Source: Rhizobium sp. ACO-34A (lineage in GTDB: Bacteria > Pseudomonadota > Alphaproteobacteria > Rhizobiales > Rhizobiaceae). From it: a stretch of DNA of 64,000 nucleotides. The stretch lies in assembly GCA_002600635.1 (NCBI GenBank), contig CP021371.1:127001-191000 (forward strand), given 5' to 3'. The notes under the pieces were generated by a model, which saw only the letters and a program-made list of their open reading frames with translations, ran no database searches and was not told the origin of the DNA. This document shows, piece by piece, positions 8,638 to 17,932 of this stretch (position 1 is its first letter; each line of letters opens with the position of its first letter). Position numbers and translations under genes: made by a program.

Positions 8638-9514
8638 TGAAGCCCGTGCGGTGGTAACCCTCTTCCTCCACGGCAGCGTCCAACGCCAGCGTCGCGAGGT
8701 CGTCGGCGACAACATCCGCATCCCGATCGCGGTCAAGCGACACAACCTTCAGATAACCACGGCACTCACCGCAGCATTCAGCCCGGACGCTCGCATCCGT
8801 CGTCTCGAAGCTGAGATAATCAAGCTTGCCGGATTGGCCGCAATTGGAGCACTTGGCGCGAACCATGTGCCAGTCGGATTCACACAGGGCACAATGGAGA
8901 TAACGCAGACCCTGCCGTGCTCCGGTGAGAATGACGCTTGCGACGGGTGCGGTACCGCAGACGGGGCAATCCGCATGCTCGGCTGCTGCCTCTTCCCCTG
9001 TCGAGGGAGGCGCCGTACGGCCGGCAAGTGTCCGCATCCAGGTGGAAAACGCGGCCCAGACAAAGGGAGCGACTTCGGCCGGAACATCGACGAAATGACC
9101 ACCGGCAAGCGCTACCGCAGCGGCGATCCGCTCTTCGTTGCCGAGGGCTGCTACACGGTCGAGATGGGGTTGCATGGCTTCCGCAGCACGCAGCCGCATG
9201 CGGTCGATCAGGGAGGCTAACAGAGGCAGCCAGAGGCCCAGACCGGCTTCGGCGACAGGATCGATCGGAATATGCCGTTGCTCATTGGCAGGAACCAGCG
9301 CTTCGGCAATCGCTTGCAGTTCGCAGATATCCGCAGCGAACTGGAGATAGGCAGCAAGTTCTCCGGTCTCGGCCAGCTTGCGCAGGCGCGCGGCGCGGCC
9401 CGTATAGTAGGAAGAGGCAAGGTCAGGCAGAATAAGAGGAATGAAATGCACGCCCGGCGGCAGGGAGGCAAAATCCCCCCTCTGCCGCTTTTCGCCTTCT
9501 GGTTTCATGCTCAT
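8615..9514 (-). CDS. fdhE: Formate dehydrogenase accessory protein FdhE
   Basis: 299 residues, close to E. coli FdhE (309). The C-terminal half has the paired CxxC motifs of the family: CPVCGTAP, CALCESDW, CSNCGQSG and CCGEC, which form the rubredoxin-like metal sites. FdhE is a cytoplasmic factor needed for assembly or activity of respiratory formate dehydrogenases. It is the last gene of the fdoGHI-fdhE operon and overlaps fdoI by 4 bp, which supports the call. The region immediately downstream is decayed DNA. Confidence 0.92.
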   Translation of the reverse strand: MSMKPEGEKRQRGDFASLPPGVHFIPLILPDLASSYYTGRAARLRKLAETGELAAYLQFAADICELQAIAEALVPANEQRHIPIDPVAEAGLGLWLPLLASLIDRMRLRAAEAMQPHLDRVAALGNEERIAAAVALAGGHFVDVPAEVAPFVWAAFSTWMRTLAGRTAPPSTGEEAAAEHADCPVCGTAPVASVILTGARQGLRYLHCALCESDWHMVRAKCSNCGQSGKLDYLSFETTDASVRAECCGECRGYLKVVSLDRDRDADVVADDLATLALDAAVEEEGYHRTGFNPFALPA

Positions 9515-10167
9515 GCTTTCCGGTCCGTGCTTCCGGCGGCTTCCTTGGCGGCCAGTTCGTCATACCAACGATCGTGGTGCTGGCGAACCCAGGCGCGGGA
9601 GACATAGCCTGTCGCCATGCCGGCGATCGAGCCGCGAACCCAGATGGCAAGATAGATATGCCCGAGAATGAGCAGGATCAGTCCGATACCCGCTACCGAA
9701 TGGGCAAGGATCGCAAGCCGCAGAACCCAGATCGGGAAGAGATGGGCGAAATAGGCACGCCACATCATCAGGCCCGACACGAGCAGCACCAGAATGGACG
9801 TCATGATCAGCCAGAAGAGCACCTTCTGGCCGGCATTGTACTTGCCGATCTGAAGCTTCTCGCCGTGCTTGTTCAGGATGACGTCGTTCACTTTGCGGAA
9901 CCAGATCAGGTCGGTCTTGGCGAACAGGTTATATTTCGCGAACTTCACCAGCATGAAGCAGAGCGCAAGGAACACAACGATACCGAGGAACGGGTGCAGC
10001 ACGCGCGCAAGCTGCGGCGAGCCAAGCAGGTTGCTCATCCACGACAGCGACGGATAGAACCATGAGAGGCCCGAGGTTGCAGTGAAGAAGAAGCAGATCA
10101 CCAGAAACCAGTGACACAGCCGCTCGGCAAACTTCGTACGAAGGATCAGGTCTTTCTTCTTAGCCAT
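9511..10167 (-). CDS. fdoI: Formate dehydrogenase gamma subunit (cytochrome b556)
   Basis: 218 residues with four predicted membrane spans: LCHWFLVICFFFTATSGLSWF, HPFLGIVVFLALCFMLV, VLFWLIMTSILVLLVSGLMMW and LAILAHSVAGIGLILLILGH. Histidines in ERLCHWF, at the start of the second span and in AHSVAGIG and LGHIYLAIW are placed as haem b ligands in the FdnI/FdoI family. It anchors the dehydrogenase and passes electrons to quinone. It sits 11 bp after fdoH and overlaps fdhE by 4 bp. Confidence 0.93.
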   Translation of the reverse strand: MAKKKDLILRTKFAERLCHWFLVICFFFTATSGLSWFYPSLSWMSNLLGSPQLARVLHPFLGIVVFLALCFMLVKFAKYNLFAKTDLIWFRKVNDVILNKHGEKLQIGKYNAGQKVLFWLIMTSILVLLVSGLMMWRAYFAHLFPIWVLRLAILAHSVAGIGLILLILGHIYLAIWVRGSIAGMATGYVSRAWVRQHHDRWYDELAAKEAAGSTDRKA

Positions 10168-10178
10168 GGTGCCCTCCC

Positions 10179-11066
10179 TTACGAAGCTTTCTCGGTTTCA
10201 TGTTCGTCTTCTTCCTCGGTGCTGTTCGGTCCGACACCGACGAAGTGGGCGATCATACCGGCGACCGCAGCCGCGGTAGCGACTGCCGCGACGGGCTTCA
10301 GCACGTCCTTCCAGCCTTCGACGACCGGGCTGATTTCAGGCTCCTTCGGAAGGCCGGCATAGAGCGTCGGTTCATCGGCGTGGTGCAGCACATACATGAC
10401 ATGCGTACCGCCGACGCCGGCGGGGTCATAAAGACCGGCATTTTCGAAGCCGCGTTCGTTGAGTTCGGCGATACGTTCGGCGGCGTGGGCCTTCATGTCT
10501 TCCTTGGAGCCGAAGCTGATCGCGCCGGTCGGACAGGTCTTGACGCAGGCGGGCTCCTGACCGACCGACACGCGGTCCGAACAGAGGGTGCACTTGTAGG
10601 CGCGGTTATCCTTCTTGGAGATGCGCGGCACGTTGAACGGACAGCCGGCGACGCAGTAACCGCAACCGATGCAATGGTCGGACTGGAAGTCGACGATACC
10701 GTTTTCGTACTGCACGATGGCGCCGGGTGCCGGACAGGCCTTGAGACAGCCCGGGTCTTCGCAGTGCATGCAGCCGTCCTTGCGGATCAGCCATTCCAGC
10801 TTGCCGCTCTCGTCTTCATGCTCGGTGAAGCGCATCAGCGTCCACGTTTCGGGAGCAAGATCGCGCGGATTGTCGTAGATGCCGACGTTTTCCTCCACTT
10901 CGCCACGCAGGTCGTTCCATTCGTTGCACGCCACCTGACAGGCCTTGCAGCCGATGCAGGTGGTGACATCGATGAGCTTGGCAACCTCGACCTGATGGTT
11001 ACGCACCTGCGGTGCTGGTGTCAGGTCGCTGGTGGCGGAGCGGCGGATGATGTTCTGAAGGTTCAT
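10179..11066 (-). CDS. fdoH: Formate dehydrogenase beta subunit, four [4Fe-4S] clusters
   Basis: 295 residues. Four cysteine groups are visible in the FdnH/FdoH pattern: [14 protein letters not shown] (~38-51), [30 protein letters not shown] and CTLCSDR...[10 protein letters not shown]. Near the C-terminus, after about residue 255, a single hydrophobic segment ([19 protein letters not shown]) matches the membrane anchor of this subunit. It carries electrons from FdoG to FdoI in the periplasm. The gene overlaps fdoG by 4 bp (ATGA). Confidence 0.94.
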   Translation of the reverse strand: MNLQNIIRRSATSDLTPAPQVRNHQVEVAKLIDVTTCIGCKACQVACNEWNDLRGEVEENVGIYDNPRDLAPETWTLMRFTEHEDESGKLEWLIRKDGCMHCEDPGCLKACPAPGAIVQYENGIVDFQSDHCIGCGYCVAGCPFNVPRISKKDNRAYKCTLCSDRVSVGQEPACVKTCPTGAISFGSKEDMKAHAAERIAELNERGFENAGLYDPAGVGGTHVMYVLHHADEPTLYAGLPKEPEISPVVEGWKDVLKPVAAVATAAAVAGMIAHFVGVGPNSTEEEDEHETEKAS

Positions 11067-14000
11067 GACCGGGCGGCCTCCAGTTTTTCGACATTGACGA
11101 GGAAGGCCTTGAATTCAGGCGTCTGCGAGTTGGCATCGCCCACACCGGGCGACAGCGTATTGGCGAGGTAGCCCTTGCGGGTCGCGCCCTCGAAGCCCCA
11201 ATGGCAGGGAATGCCGATCTGGTCGACTTCCTGGCCGGCGACCTGAAGCGTGCGCATGCGCTTGGTCACCACCGCCTTGGCGGTGATGTAGCCGCGCTTG
11301 GTGGATACCTTTACCGTGTCGCCATGGGCGATACCCTTGTTAGAGGCGAGCTTTTCGCCGATCTCTATGAACTGTTCCGGCTGGAGCATGGCGTTGAGAT
11401 GCGAATGCTTGGTCCAGTGGCGGAAGAGTTCAGTCACCGAATAGGTCGTTGCGACGTAAGGGAATTCGGTGCGGTTGCCCATGCGCTGCGCATCGTTCTG
11501 GAAGATGCGCGCCGTGGGGTTGTGCGTGATCTTCGAATGCAACGGGTTCTTGGCGATCGGGCTTTCGACCGGCTCGTAATGTTCCGGGAAGGGACCATCG
11601 TTCATGCCGTCGACGGAGAACAGTCGGCCAAGGCCTTCCGGCAGCATGATGAAGGGCGCTGCGGGCGCGCCGGGCGGAATGTTGGCCGGGAAGTCCGGAA
11701 TGTCGGCGCCGGTCCATTTGGCGCCGTCCCAATGCAGGATCTGGCGCTTGGGATCCCAGGGCTCGCCCATCTCGTCCATCGAGGCGCGATTGTAAAGGAT
11801 GCGGCGGTTTGCCGGCCATGCCCATGCCCAGCCCGGCGTGTTGCCGAGACCGGTATCGGTGTTGTCACGGTTGGCCATCTGGTTGCCGGCTTCCGTCCAC
11901 GAGCCGGTGAAGATCCAGCAGAAGCTCTGCGTGGTGCCGTCGTCGCGAAGCTGGGCAAAGGACGAAAGAAGCTGGCCCTTCTTGAGGATCTGCTTGCCGG
12001 TTTCGTCAAAGACGTCTTCCAGCGCGTAACCGTTGGCTTCCTTGGCCATCTCCTCGGGATGAGGATTGTAGGGATCGTGATAGGTGTGCTCGTCCCAGGT
12101 CATGTGCAGCACCTGCTCGGGGCAGGCGCCGCCTTCTTCCTTGTAGAGACGACGGAGCTCCATCATGATTCCGCCGAGGATCGAAGGATCGTGGCGTGCC
12201 TCGCCCGGAGGTTCCTGACCCGCGAAATGCCACTGCAGCCAGCGGCCGGAATTGACGATGGCGCCGTTTTCCTCGGCGAAGCAGTTGGAGGGCAGACGGA
12301 AGACTTCCGTCATGATCTCCTCGGTCTTCACGTCATTGAAGGAGCCTTCATTGCGCCAGAAATTCGAGGTTTCGGTGACCAGCGGGTCGATGATGACGAG
12401 GAACTTGAGTTTCGCCAGCGAAGCGGAGGTCTTGTTCTTGTCCGGCATGGCGGCGAGTGGATTGAAGCCCTGCGCGATGTAGCCGTTGACCTTGCCCTCG
12501 TACATCATGTCGAAATAGGCGAGCATGTCGTAGCTGCGATCCCATTTCGGCAGGAGATCGAACGCCCAGCTGTTTTCCTTGGTGGCGTTGGGCCCATAGA
12601 GGTTCTTCATCATCGAGATGAAGAATTTCGGCGTGTTCTTCCAGTAGTTCACCTGACCGGGCAGAACGTCCTTCGGGGTCGTTTCCGTGAGATATTGCTC
12701 GATCGTCTGCTGCTTGTCGCTAGGCAGGTTCATATAGCCCGGCACGCGCAGCGAAAGCAGGCCGAGGTCGGTATAGCCCTGAATGTTGGAGTGTCCGCGC
12801 AGCGCGTTCACGCCGCCGCCGGCCATGCCGATATTGCCGAGCAGAAGCTGGATCATTGCGGCGCCGCGAATGATCTGCGCACCGCCCGTATGGTGGGTCC
12901 AGCCAAGGGCGTAAAGCCAGGTGAGTGTCTTGTCCTTCGCGGCGCAGGTGCCGATGACTTCCGCGATCTGGAGGAAGTCGGCCTGCTTGACCCCGGTGAT
13001 CTCCTCGACCATCTCAGGCGTGTAGCGTTCGACATGCTTTTTCAGGAGGCTGAGGACCGAACGCGGATGCGTCATCGACGGATCGCGCTTGGCGTTGCCG
13101 CTTTCGTCCAGTTCGTACGCCCAGGATGTCTTGTCGTAGCTCAGCTTGTCGGGATTGTAGCCGGAGAACAGGCCATCATCGAAGCTGTAGTCCTCGCGAA
13201 CGATGAGCGCGGCGTTCGTGTAGGCACGGACGTAGTCATGCTGGATCTTGTCGTTCTGCAGCAGCCAGTTGACCATGCCCATCAGGAAGGCTGCGTCGGA
13301 GCCTGCGCGGATCGGCGAAAATATATCGGCGACCGAAGCCGTACGGTTGAAGCGCGGATCGACGACGATCACCTTCGCCTTGTTCTTGGTCTTTGCCTCG
13401 ATGACCCACTTGAAGCCGACCGGATGGGCTTCTGCCGGGTTGCCGCCCATGACGACAACGACATTGGCGTTCTTGATGTCGACCCAGTGGTTGGTCATCG
13501 CGCCGCGGCCGAAGGACGGCGCAAGCGCCGAGACCGTCGGCGCGTGACAAAGGCGGGCCTGACAGTCGAGGCCCAGCATGCCGAGCGAACGGGCGAACTT
13601 GAAGTCGAGAACGCCGGTTTCATTGGAGGCAGCCGATGAGGCGAGCATGCCGGAGCTGAGCCAGCGGTTCACGAGCTGGCCCTTTTCGTTGCGCTCGATG
13701 AAGTTGGCGTCGCGGTCATCCTTCAGAAGACGGGCGATCTTCTTGGTGGCCTCATCCCAGCTGATCTTGACCCATTCCTTCGATCCGGGAGCCCGGTATT
13801 CGGGGTAGAGGAGGCGGTTCTTCGAGTGGATCATGTCCAGAAGCCCCGCCCCTTGGGACAGAGCGATCCGCGGCTGACCGGATGGTCCGGATCGCCTTCG
13901 ATATGAAAGATCGAGGGCTTGGCGTTCTTCGCACCATCGCCGAGTGAATACATCAGGATGCCGCAGCCGACGGAACAGTAGGTGCAGTTGTTGCGGGTTT

Positions 14001-14151
14001 CCTTTGCCCTCAGCAGCTTGTAGGGCCGAGGCCCGTCAGCCAGAGCCGGCGTCGGCGCCAGACCCATTGCCGTTGCAGTCAATCCCGCGCCGCCTGCTCC
14101 AAGGAGCTTGAGAAACTGCCGACGTCCCACCTGCATGGTGATACCGTTCAT
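11063..14151 (-). pseudogene. fdoG: Formate dehydrogenase-N/O alpha subunit (Cys type), split by a -1 frameshift
   Basis: Molybdenum (MGD) formate dehydrogenase catalytic subunit. With ATG at 14151 (GAGG 8 nt upstream) it opens with a Tat signal, GRRQFLKLLGAGGAG, then the CTYCSVGCGILMY iron-sulfur motif, and stops after SLCPKGRGFWT at 13831. The remaining 923 residues begin at 13834 (MIHSKNRLLYPEYRAPG), overlapping in ATGA. Adding one G to the run at 13849-13852 gives CPKGAGLLDMIHSKNRLLYP, matching the family and a total near 1,030 residues (E. coli FdnG 1,015). The selenocysteine position is an ordinary Cys (TGT) in ARLCHAPTVSALAP. A single indel is far more likely than a natural two-gene form, since everything else is conserved. 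Confidence 0.88.
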
Positions 14152-14434
14152 TACGTCTGCCTCATATTGAAATCGCTTCAAGTGCTCAAAAATAACGGAA
14201 CACAAGTTATCATTTGCCTATTACGCCCGGCTTTCCGCATGTGCAATTCGCAATGCAGCAAAAAGCAAAATCAATTCCCTGTGATCATTTGAAGCGCTTG
14301 CGGGCGTAAAGATGCGTTATTTGACGATTGTTAATTTACGCTTGTTCGCAATTTGCATGTTGCAATGCAAAAATAATTATCCGGCTATATTGATTTGAGG
14401 TGTAAGGTCTCTGGTCGTCGCAGATGCGCGCAAA
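14152..14434 (-). promoter_or_regulatory. Upstream region of the fdo operon with repeated TGCATTGC motifs
   Basis: This 283-bp AT-richer gap lies between the end of hutC and fdoG, both on minus. It holds a 7-bp perfect inverted repeat, TTTGCAT and ATGCAAA with a 6-nt spacer, at 14352-14371. On the minus strand it also holds two related motifs: TGCATTGCAACATGC inside that repeat and TGCATTGCGAATTGC near 14243-14257. Spacing and repetition suggest regulator sites for fdo, but no known box is matched. No clear -35/-10 pair is visible. Confidence 0.4.
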
Positions 14435-15163
14435 TCAGGCCGAAGCTGGCGTGAACGTCGCGACGATCGCGTGCTTGTCGCCGGGATAGGTGAAGCGCAC
14501 GGATGTTACCGGGCCGGAGCCGTTCCAGGTTCTGCGCTGGACGACCAGACAGGGCGTATGGACGGGCACGTCGAGCAGTTCCGACACGTGCTCGTCGGCT
14601 GCGACGGCAGAGATCTTGTGTTCGGCGGCGCTCCAGGGCGTCTGCGCTATCAGCCACTCGCCGGCGGGTGTTGCCGAGAAATCCGCATCCTCGGCCTCGG
14701 GAACGGTATCGAGGTTGATCAGCCTTTCCTCGGTGCAGAACGGCATGTCGCCGGCAAAATGGACGCAGCGTAGTTCGATCAGCCTCGTTTCGGCCGAAAC
14801 CTCGATTGCTGTGCGATCCGCAGTTCCGGCCTTTCGAATGCTCCTGCCCTGAAGGGTGAAGGAATAGGCCTGGTTCATCGAGCGGACTTCCGCCGCGATG
14901 GTATGGATTTCCAGGATTGCGGATTGCACCTGCGGTTGGGCGACGAAGCTGCCGGATCGCTTCCGTCGTTCGATCAGGCCGGCCTTGGCAAGCTGGGTCA
15001 GCACCTTGTTCACGGTCATCCGCGAGACACCGTAGGATTCCGCCAGATCGACCTCGAAGGGCAGGCGGAAACCCGGCGCCCATTCGCCGGAGACGATCCG
15101 GCTTTCGATCTCGTTGAGGATCTGCTGGTGAAGCGTTGCCCCGGTCGCCTGTATGTTCGCCAT
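14435..15163 (-). CDS. hutC: Histidine utilisation repressor HutC (GntR family)
   Basis: 242 residues. The N-terminal winged helix (LPFEVDLAESYGVSRMTVNK, ~34-53) is the GntR DNA-binding motif. The C-terminal UTRA domain reads LRCVHFAGDMPFCTEERLIN and VVQRRTWNGSGPVTSVRFTY, typical of HutC, which releases DNA on binding urocanate. It lies 69 bp after hutF on the same strand and next to the other hut genes, so it most likely represses both arms of the locus through the palindrome at 16639-16654 and so controls its own operon. Confidence 0.93.
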   Translation of the reverse strand: MANIQATGATLHQQILNEIESRIVSGEWAPGFRLPFEVDLAESYGVSRMTVNKVLTQLAKAGLIERRKRSGSFVAQPQVQSAILEIHTIAAEVRSMNQAYSFTLQGRSIRKAGTADRTAIEVSAETRLIELRCVHFAGDMPFCTEERLINLDTVPEAEDADFSATPAGEWLIAQTPWSAAEHKISAVAADEHVSELLDVPVHTPCLVVQRRTWNGSGPVTSVRFTYPGDKHAIVATFTPASA

Positions 15164-15232
15164 TTCCGTCTCGCTCGGCAGAGACCTGAACCCATAACGG
15201 GCCGGCCCTGTCGTGATTGTTTTCGGGGCAGG

Positions 15233-16579
15233 CTATGAAGCGAGCAATTCTCGCATCGACGTCTGGAAACGCTGACGGATCGCGTCCCGTTTCCGATGTC
15301 GTCCTGCAATGACCTGCTTCTCTCCGGCTGTCCAGACGGTGTCAACCCTGACGCCCGAGGCAAAGATCCACTGGTCGATAATCTGCGCCTCCTGAAGGAA
15401 GGGAACGGCGCTGGTGTCGAGGGAAACGAGATCGGCGCGTTCTCCCGTGGTTATCCGGTCAGTACCGCCGAGTGCGAGCGCGCCGCCTTGAAGGGCATCG
15501 GTGAACATTCTCTGGCCCGTCGACTGTCCCGCATCGGCAATCACGTTTCTGGATCGGTGAAGAATGCGCTGGGAATATTCGAGCTGGCGAAGCTCGCGCG
15601 CCGGCGATATGTCGATATTGGAGTCCGACCCGATCCCGTATCGCCCGCCGTGCTCGATGAAGCGCCTTGCCGCGAAAGTCCCGTCTCCGAGATTGGCTTC
15701 CGTGATCGGGCAGAGGCCGGCGATCGCGCCGCTGCGGGCCATGCCGTCGATCTCTGCGTCATCCATATGGGTCGCGTGGATGAGGCACCAGCGCTCATCC
15801 ACCGGCGCATTATCCATCAGCCACTGAACCGGCCGGGCACCCGACCATGCAAGACAATCCTCGACCTCCTTCGTCTGCTCCGCCACATGGATGTGGATGG
15901 GGCCGAAGCTGGCGAGCGAGACGATGGTTGCCAGTTCCTCAGGCGTGACGGCCCTCAGGCTATGGGGGGCAACGCCGAGGCGTGCGCCGGCAAGCGGGGA
16001 TACAACATCGCGGCAGCGATCCATCAGGCGGGAAAACGAATCCGGAGAATTGATGAAGCGCCTCTGGCCTTCGGCAGGCGGCATGCCGCCAAAGCCGGCA
16101 TGGGCATAGAAGACGGGAAGCAATGTCAGGCCGATACCGGCCTCCACGCTTGCGTCTGCGATGCGCGAGGCAAGCTCGGCGATATCGCTGTAATGCGCGC
16201 CGTTCCGGTCATGATGCAGGTAATGGAATTCGCCGACCCGGGTGAATCCGGCTTCCAGCATTTCGATATAGAGCTGGGCGGCGACCGCCTCCACATGCTC
16301 CGGCGTCATGGACAGCGCGAACTTGTACATGACGTTGCGCCAGCTCCAGAAGCTGTCATCGGCGGGGCCTCGCATTTCCGCAAGTCCGGCCATGGCCCGC
16401 TGGAAGGCGTGGCTGTGAAGGTTTCCCATGCCCGGCACGATGACGGCATGTCGCTCGTCACCGGGTTGTGGCTCGGCATCGACAAGGATCTCCGAGACAA
16501 GCCCGGCCGTAATGCCGATCCGCACGTTCTTGCGCCAGCCGTCGTGCATGAGCGCGCTTTCCGCAAACAGGATCGTCAT
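15233..16579 (-). CDS. hutF: Formimidoylglutamate deiminase HutF
   Basis: 448 residues from the ATG at 16579, chosen because AAGGAGG stands just upstream at good spacing; an upstream extension to 16630 is rejected. HutF hydrolyses N-formimidoyl-L-glutamate to N-formyl-L-glutamate and ammonia. The amidohydrolase metal sites are visible: GMGNLHSHAFQR, HIHVAEQTKE, LIHATHMDDAE and GIGSDSNID. Its presence, together with HutG deformylase, defines the five-step branch of histidine breakdown. It is divergent from hutI. Confidence 0.93.
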   Translation of the reverse strand: MTILFAESALMHDGWRKNVRIGITAGLVSEILVDAEPQPGDERHAVIVPGMGNLHSHAFQRAMAGLAEMRGPADDSFWSWRNVMYKFALSMTPEHVEAVAAQLYIEMLEAGFTRVGEFHYLHHDRNGAHYSDIAELASRIADASVEAGIGLTLLPVFYAHAGFGGMPPAEGQRRFINSPDSFSRLMDRCRDVVSPLAGARLGVAPHSLRAVTPEELATIVSLASFGPIHIHVAEQTKEVEDCLAWSGARPVQWLMDNAPVDERWCLIHATHMDDAEIDGMARSGAIAGLCPITEANLGDGTFAARRFIEHGGRYGIGSDSNIDISPARELRQLEYSQRILHRSRNVIADAGQSTGQRMFTDALQGGALALGGTDRITTGERADLVSLDTSAVPFLQEAQIIDQWIFASGVRVDTVWTAGEKQVIAGRHRKRDAIRQRFQTSMRELLAS

Positions 16580-16638
16580 AGGGTCGTCCTCCTTCATTGC
16601 CGTCCGGCCTTCGCAAAAGGCGCTTGCCAATCGCCCTT

Positions 16639-16654
16639 ATATGTATATACATAT
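16639..16654. promoter_or_regulatory. Perfect 16-bp palindrome, probable HutC operator
   Basis: ATATGTATATACATAT is a perfect palindrome in the 102-bp gap between the divergent hutF and hutI starts. Its TGTATA-TACA core is like the sites bound by HutC and other GntR/HutC-family repressors. Placed here it could control both arms. Binding is inferred. Confidence 0.7.
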
Positions 16655-16681
16655 TGATCGGGAAGGAAAGGTTTCGGGCGG

Positions 16682-17932
16682 ATGAAAACAAAAATATCTG
16701 TCGAACAGGAAGCGGCAACCCGGATACTCCGCAATGCGCGCCTCGCGACGCTTCAGGAAGGTGCAGCCGGTTTGGGCGTCATCGAAAAGGGCGCCCTTGT
16801 TGTCGAAGCCGGACGCATCGCTTTTGCCGGGGCGGAGAACGATCTTCCTTCGGTTGCTTCGGGACCTGCCGAGATCGTCGATCTGGAGGGGCGCTGGGTC
16901 ACGCCGGGTCTGGTCGATTGCCACACCCACATCGTCTATGGCGGCAACCGCGCCCGCGAGTTCGAGATGCGCCTCGAGGGCGCGACATATGAGGAGATCG
17001 CCCGCGCCGGCGGCGGCATCGTTTCGTCCGTTCGCGCCACCAATGCGCTGGATGTCGAAGGCCTCGTCGCGACCGTGCTGCCGCGTCTCGATACGCTTAT
17101 AGCCGAAGGCGTCACGACCATTGAGGTCAAGTCGGGCTATGGACTGAATATCGAGGGCGAACTGAAGATGCTGCGCGCGGCGCGCAGGCTTCAGGAAATC
17201 CGTCCCGTCCGCGTCGTCACCTCCTGGCTGGCGGCCCATGCCGCGCCGGTGGAATATAAGGGCCGAAATGATGACTATATCACCGATGTCGTCCTCCCCG
17301 GCCTCGAAACGGCGCGTGCGGAAGGCCTTGTCGATGCCGTCGACGGCTTCTGCGAGGGCATTGCCTTCTCTGTCGAGGAGATGCGGCGGGTGTTCGACAG
17401 GGCGAGCGCGCTGGGGCTCCCGGTGAAACTCCACGCCGAGCAGCTTTCCAATCTGGGAGGCGCGAAAATGGCGGCCTCCTATGGCGCTCTTTCCTGCGAC
17501 CACCTCGAATATCTCGATGACGACGGTGCCAGAGCCATGGCGAAGGCGGGAACGGTCGCAGTGCTGCTGCCGGGTGCCTTCTATGCCATCAACGAGAAGC
17601 AGAAGCCTCCCGTTGGCCTGCTTCGCGATGCCGGCGTGCATATCGCCGTTGCCACCGACTGCAACCCCGGCACCTCGCCGTTAACGTCCCTGTTACTGAC
17701 GATGAACATGTCGGCGACGCTGTTCGGTCTCACCGTCGAGGAATGCATTGCCGGCGCGACCCGTGAGGGCGCACGCGCCCTCGGCCTGTTGCATGAGACG
17801 GGCACGCTCGAGGCCGGCAAGTCCGCCGACTTCGCGATCTGGGATGTCGAGAGCCTTGCCGAGCTTGTTTATCGCATCGGCTTCAATCCGCTTCATGCGC
17901 ATGTTTTCAAGGGCCGGAGGATTACGGCATGA
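16682..17932 (+). CDS. hutI: Imidazolonepropionase HutI
   Basis: 416 residues, normal for the family. It opens the imidazolone ring to give N-formimidoyl-L-glutamate. Metal and substrate motifs are present in order: [16 protein letters not shown] (~78-93), KSGYGL (~149), [36 protein letters not shown] and [11 protein letters not shown]. The stop overlaps the hutH start by 4 bp. It is the first gene of the plus-strand hut arm, with the likely HutC operator 28 bp upstream of its start. Confidence 0.95.
   Translation: MKTKISVEQEAATRILRNARLATLQEGAAGLGVIEKGALVVEAGRIAFAGAENDLPSVASGPAEIVDLEGRWVTPGLVDCHTHIVYGGNRAREFEMRLEGATYEEIARAGGGIVSSVRATNALDVEGLVATVLPRLDTLIAEGVTTIEVKSGYGLNIEGELKMLRAARRLQEIRPVRVVTSWLAAHAAPVEYKGRNDDYITDVVLPGLETARAEGLVDAVDGFCEGIAFSVEEMRRVFDRASALGLPVKLHAEQLSNLGGAKMAASYGALSCDHLEYLDDDGARAMAKAGTVAVLLPGAFYAINEKQKPPVGLLRDAGVHIAVATDCNPGTSPLTSLLLTMNMSATLFGLTVEECIAGATREGARALGLLHETGTLEAGKSADFAIWDVESLAELVYRIGFNPLHAHVFKGRRITA

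Noticed and set aside
11201..13639. 812-codon open frame on the plus strand opposite fdoG
   Set aside because: It mirrors high-GC codon use of fdoG, has no recognisable domain, and fdoG is clearly the coding strand.
13831..13834. Natural split or programmed frameshift in fdoG (ATGA overlap)
   Set aside because: One added G gives a perfect family match over the joint; no slippery site plus downstream structure was seen. Kept as a frameshift.
11063..14151. Selenocysteine-dependent formate dehydrogenase
   Set aside because: The break between the two halves is a frameshift, not an in-frame TGA, and the Sec site is TGT.
15296..16657. 453-codon open frame opposite hutF
   Set aside because: Antisense shadow of a well-conserved enzyme gene; it also runs across the hut operator.
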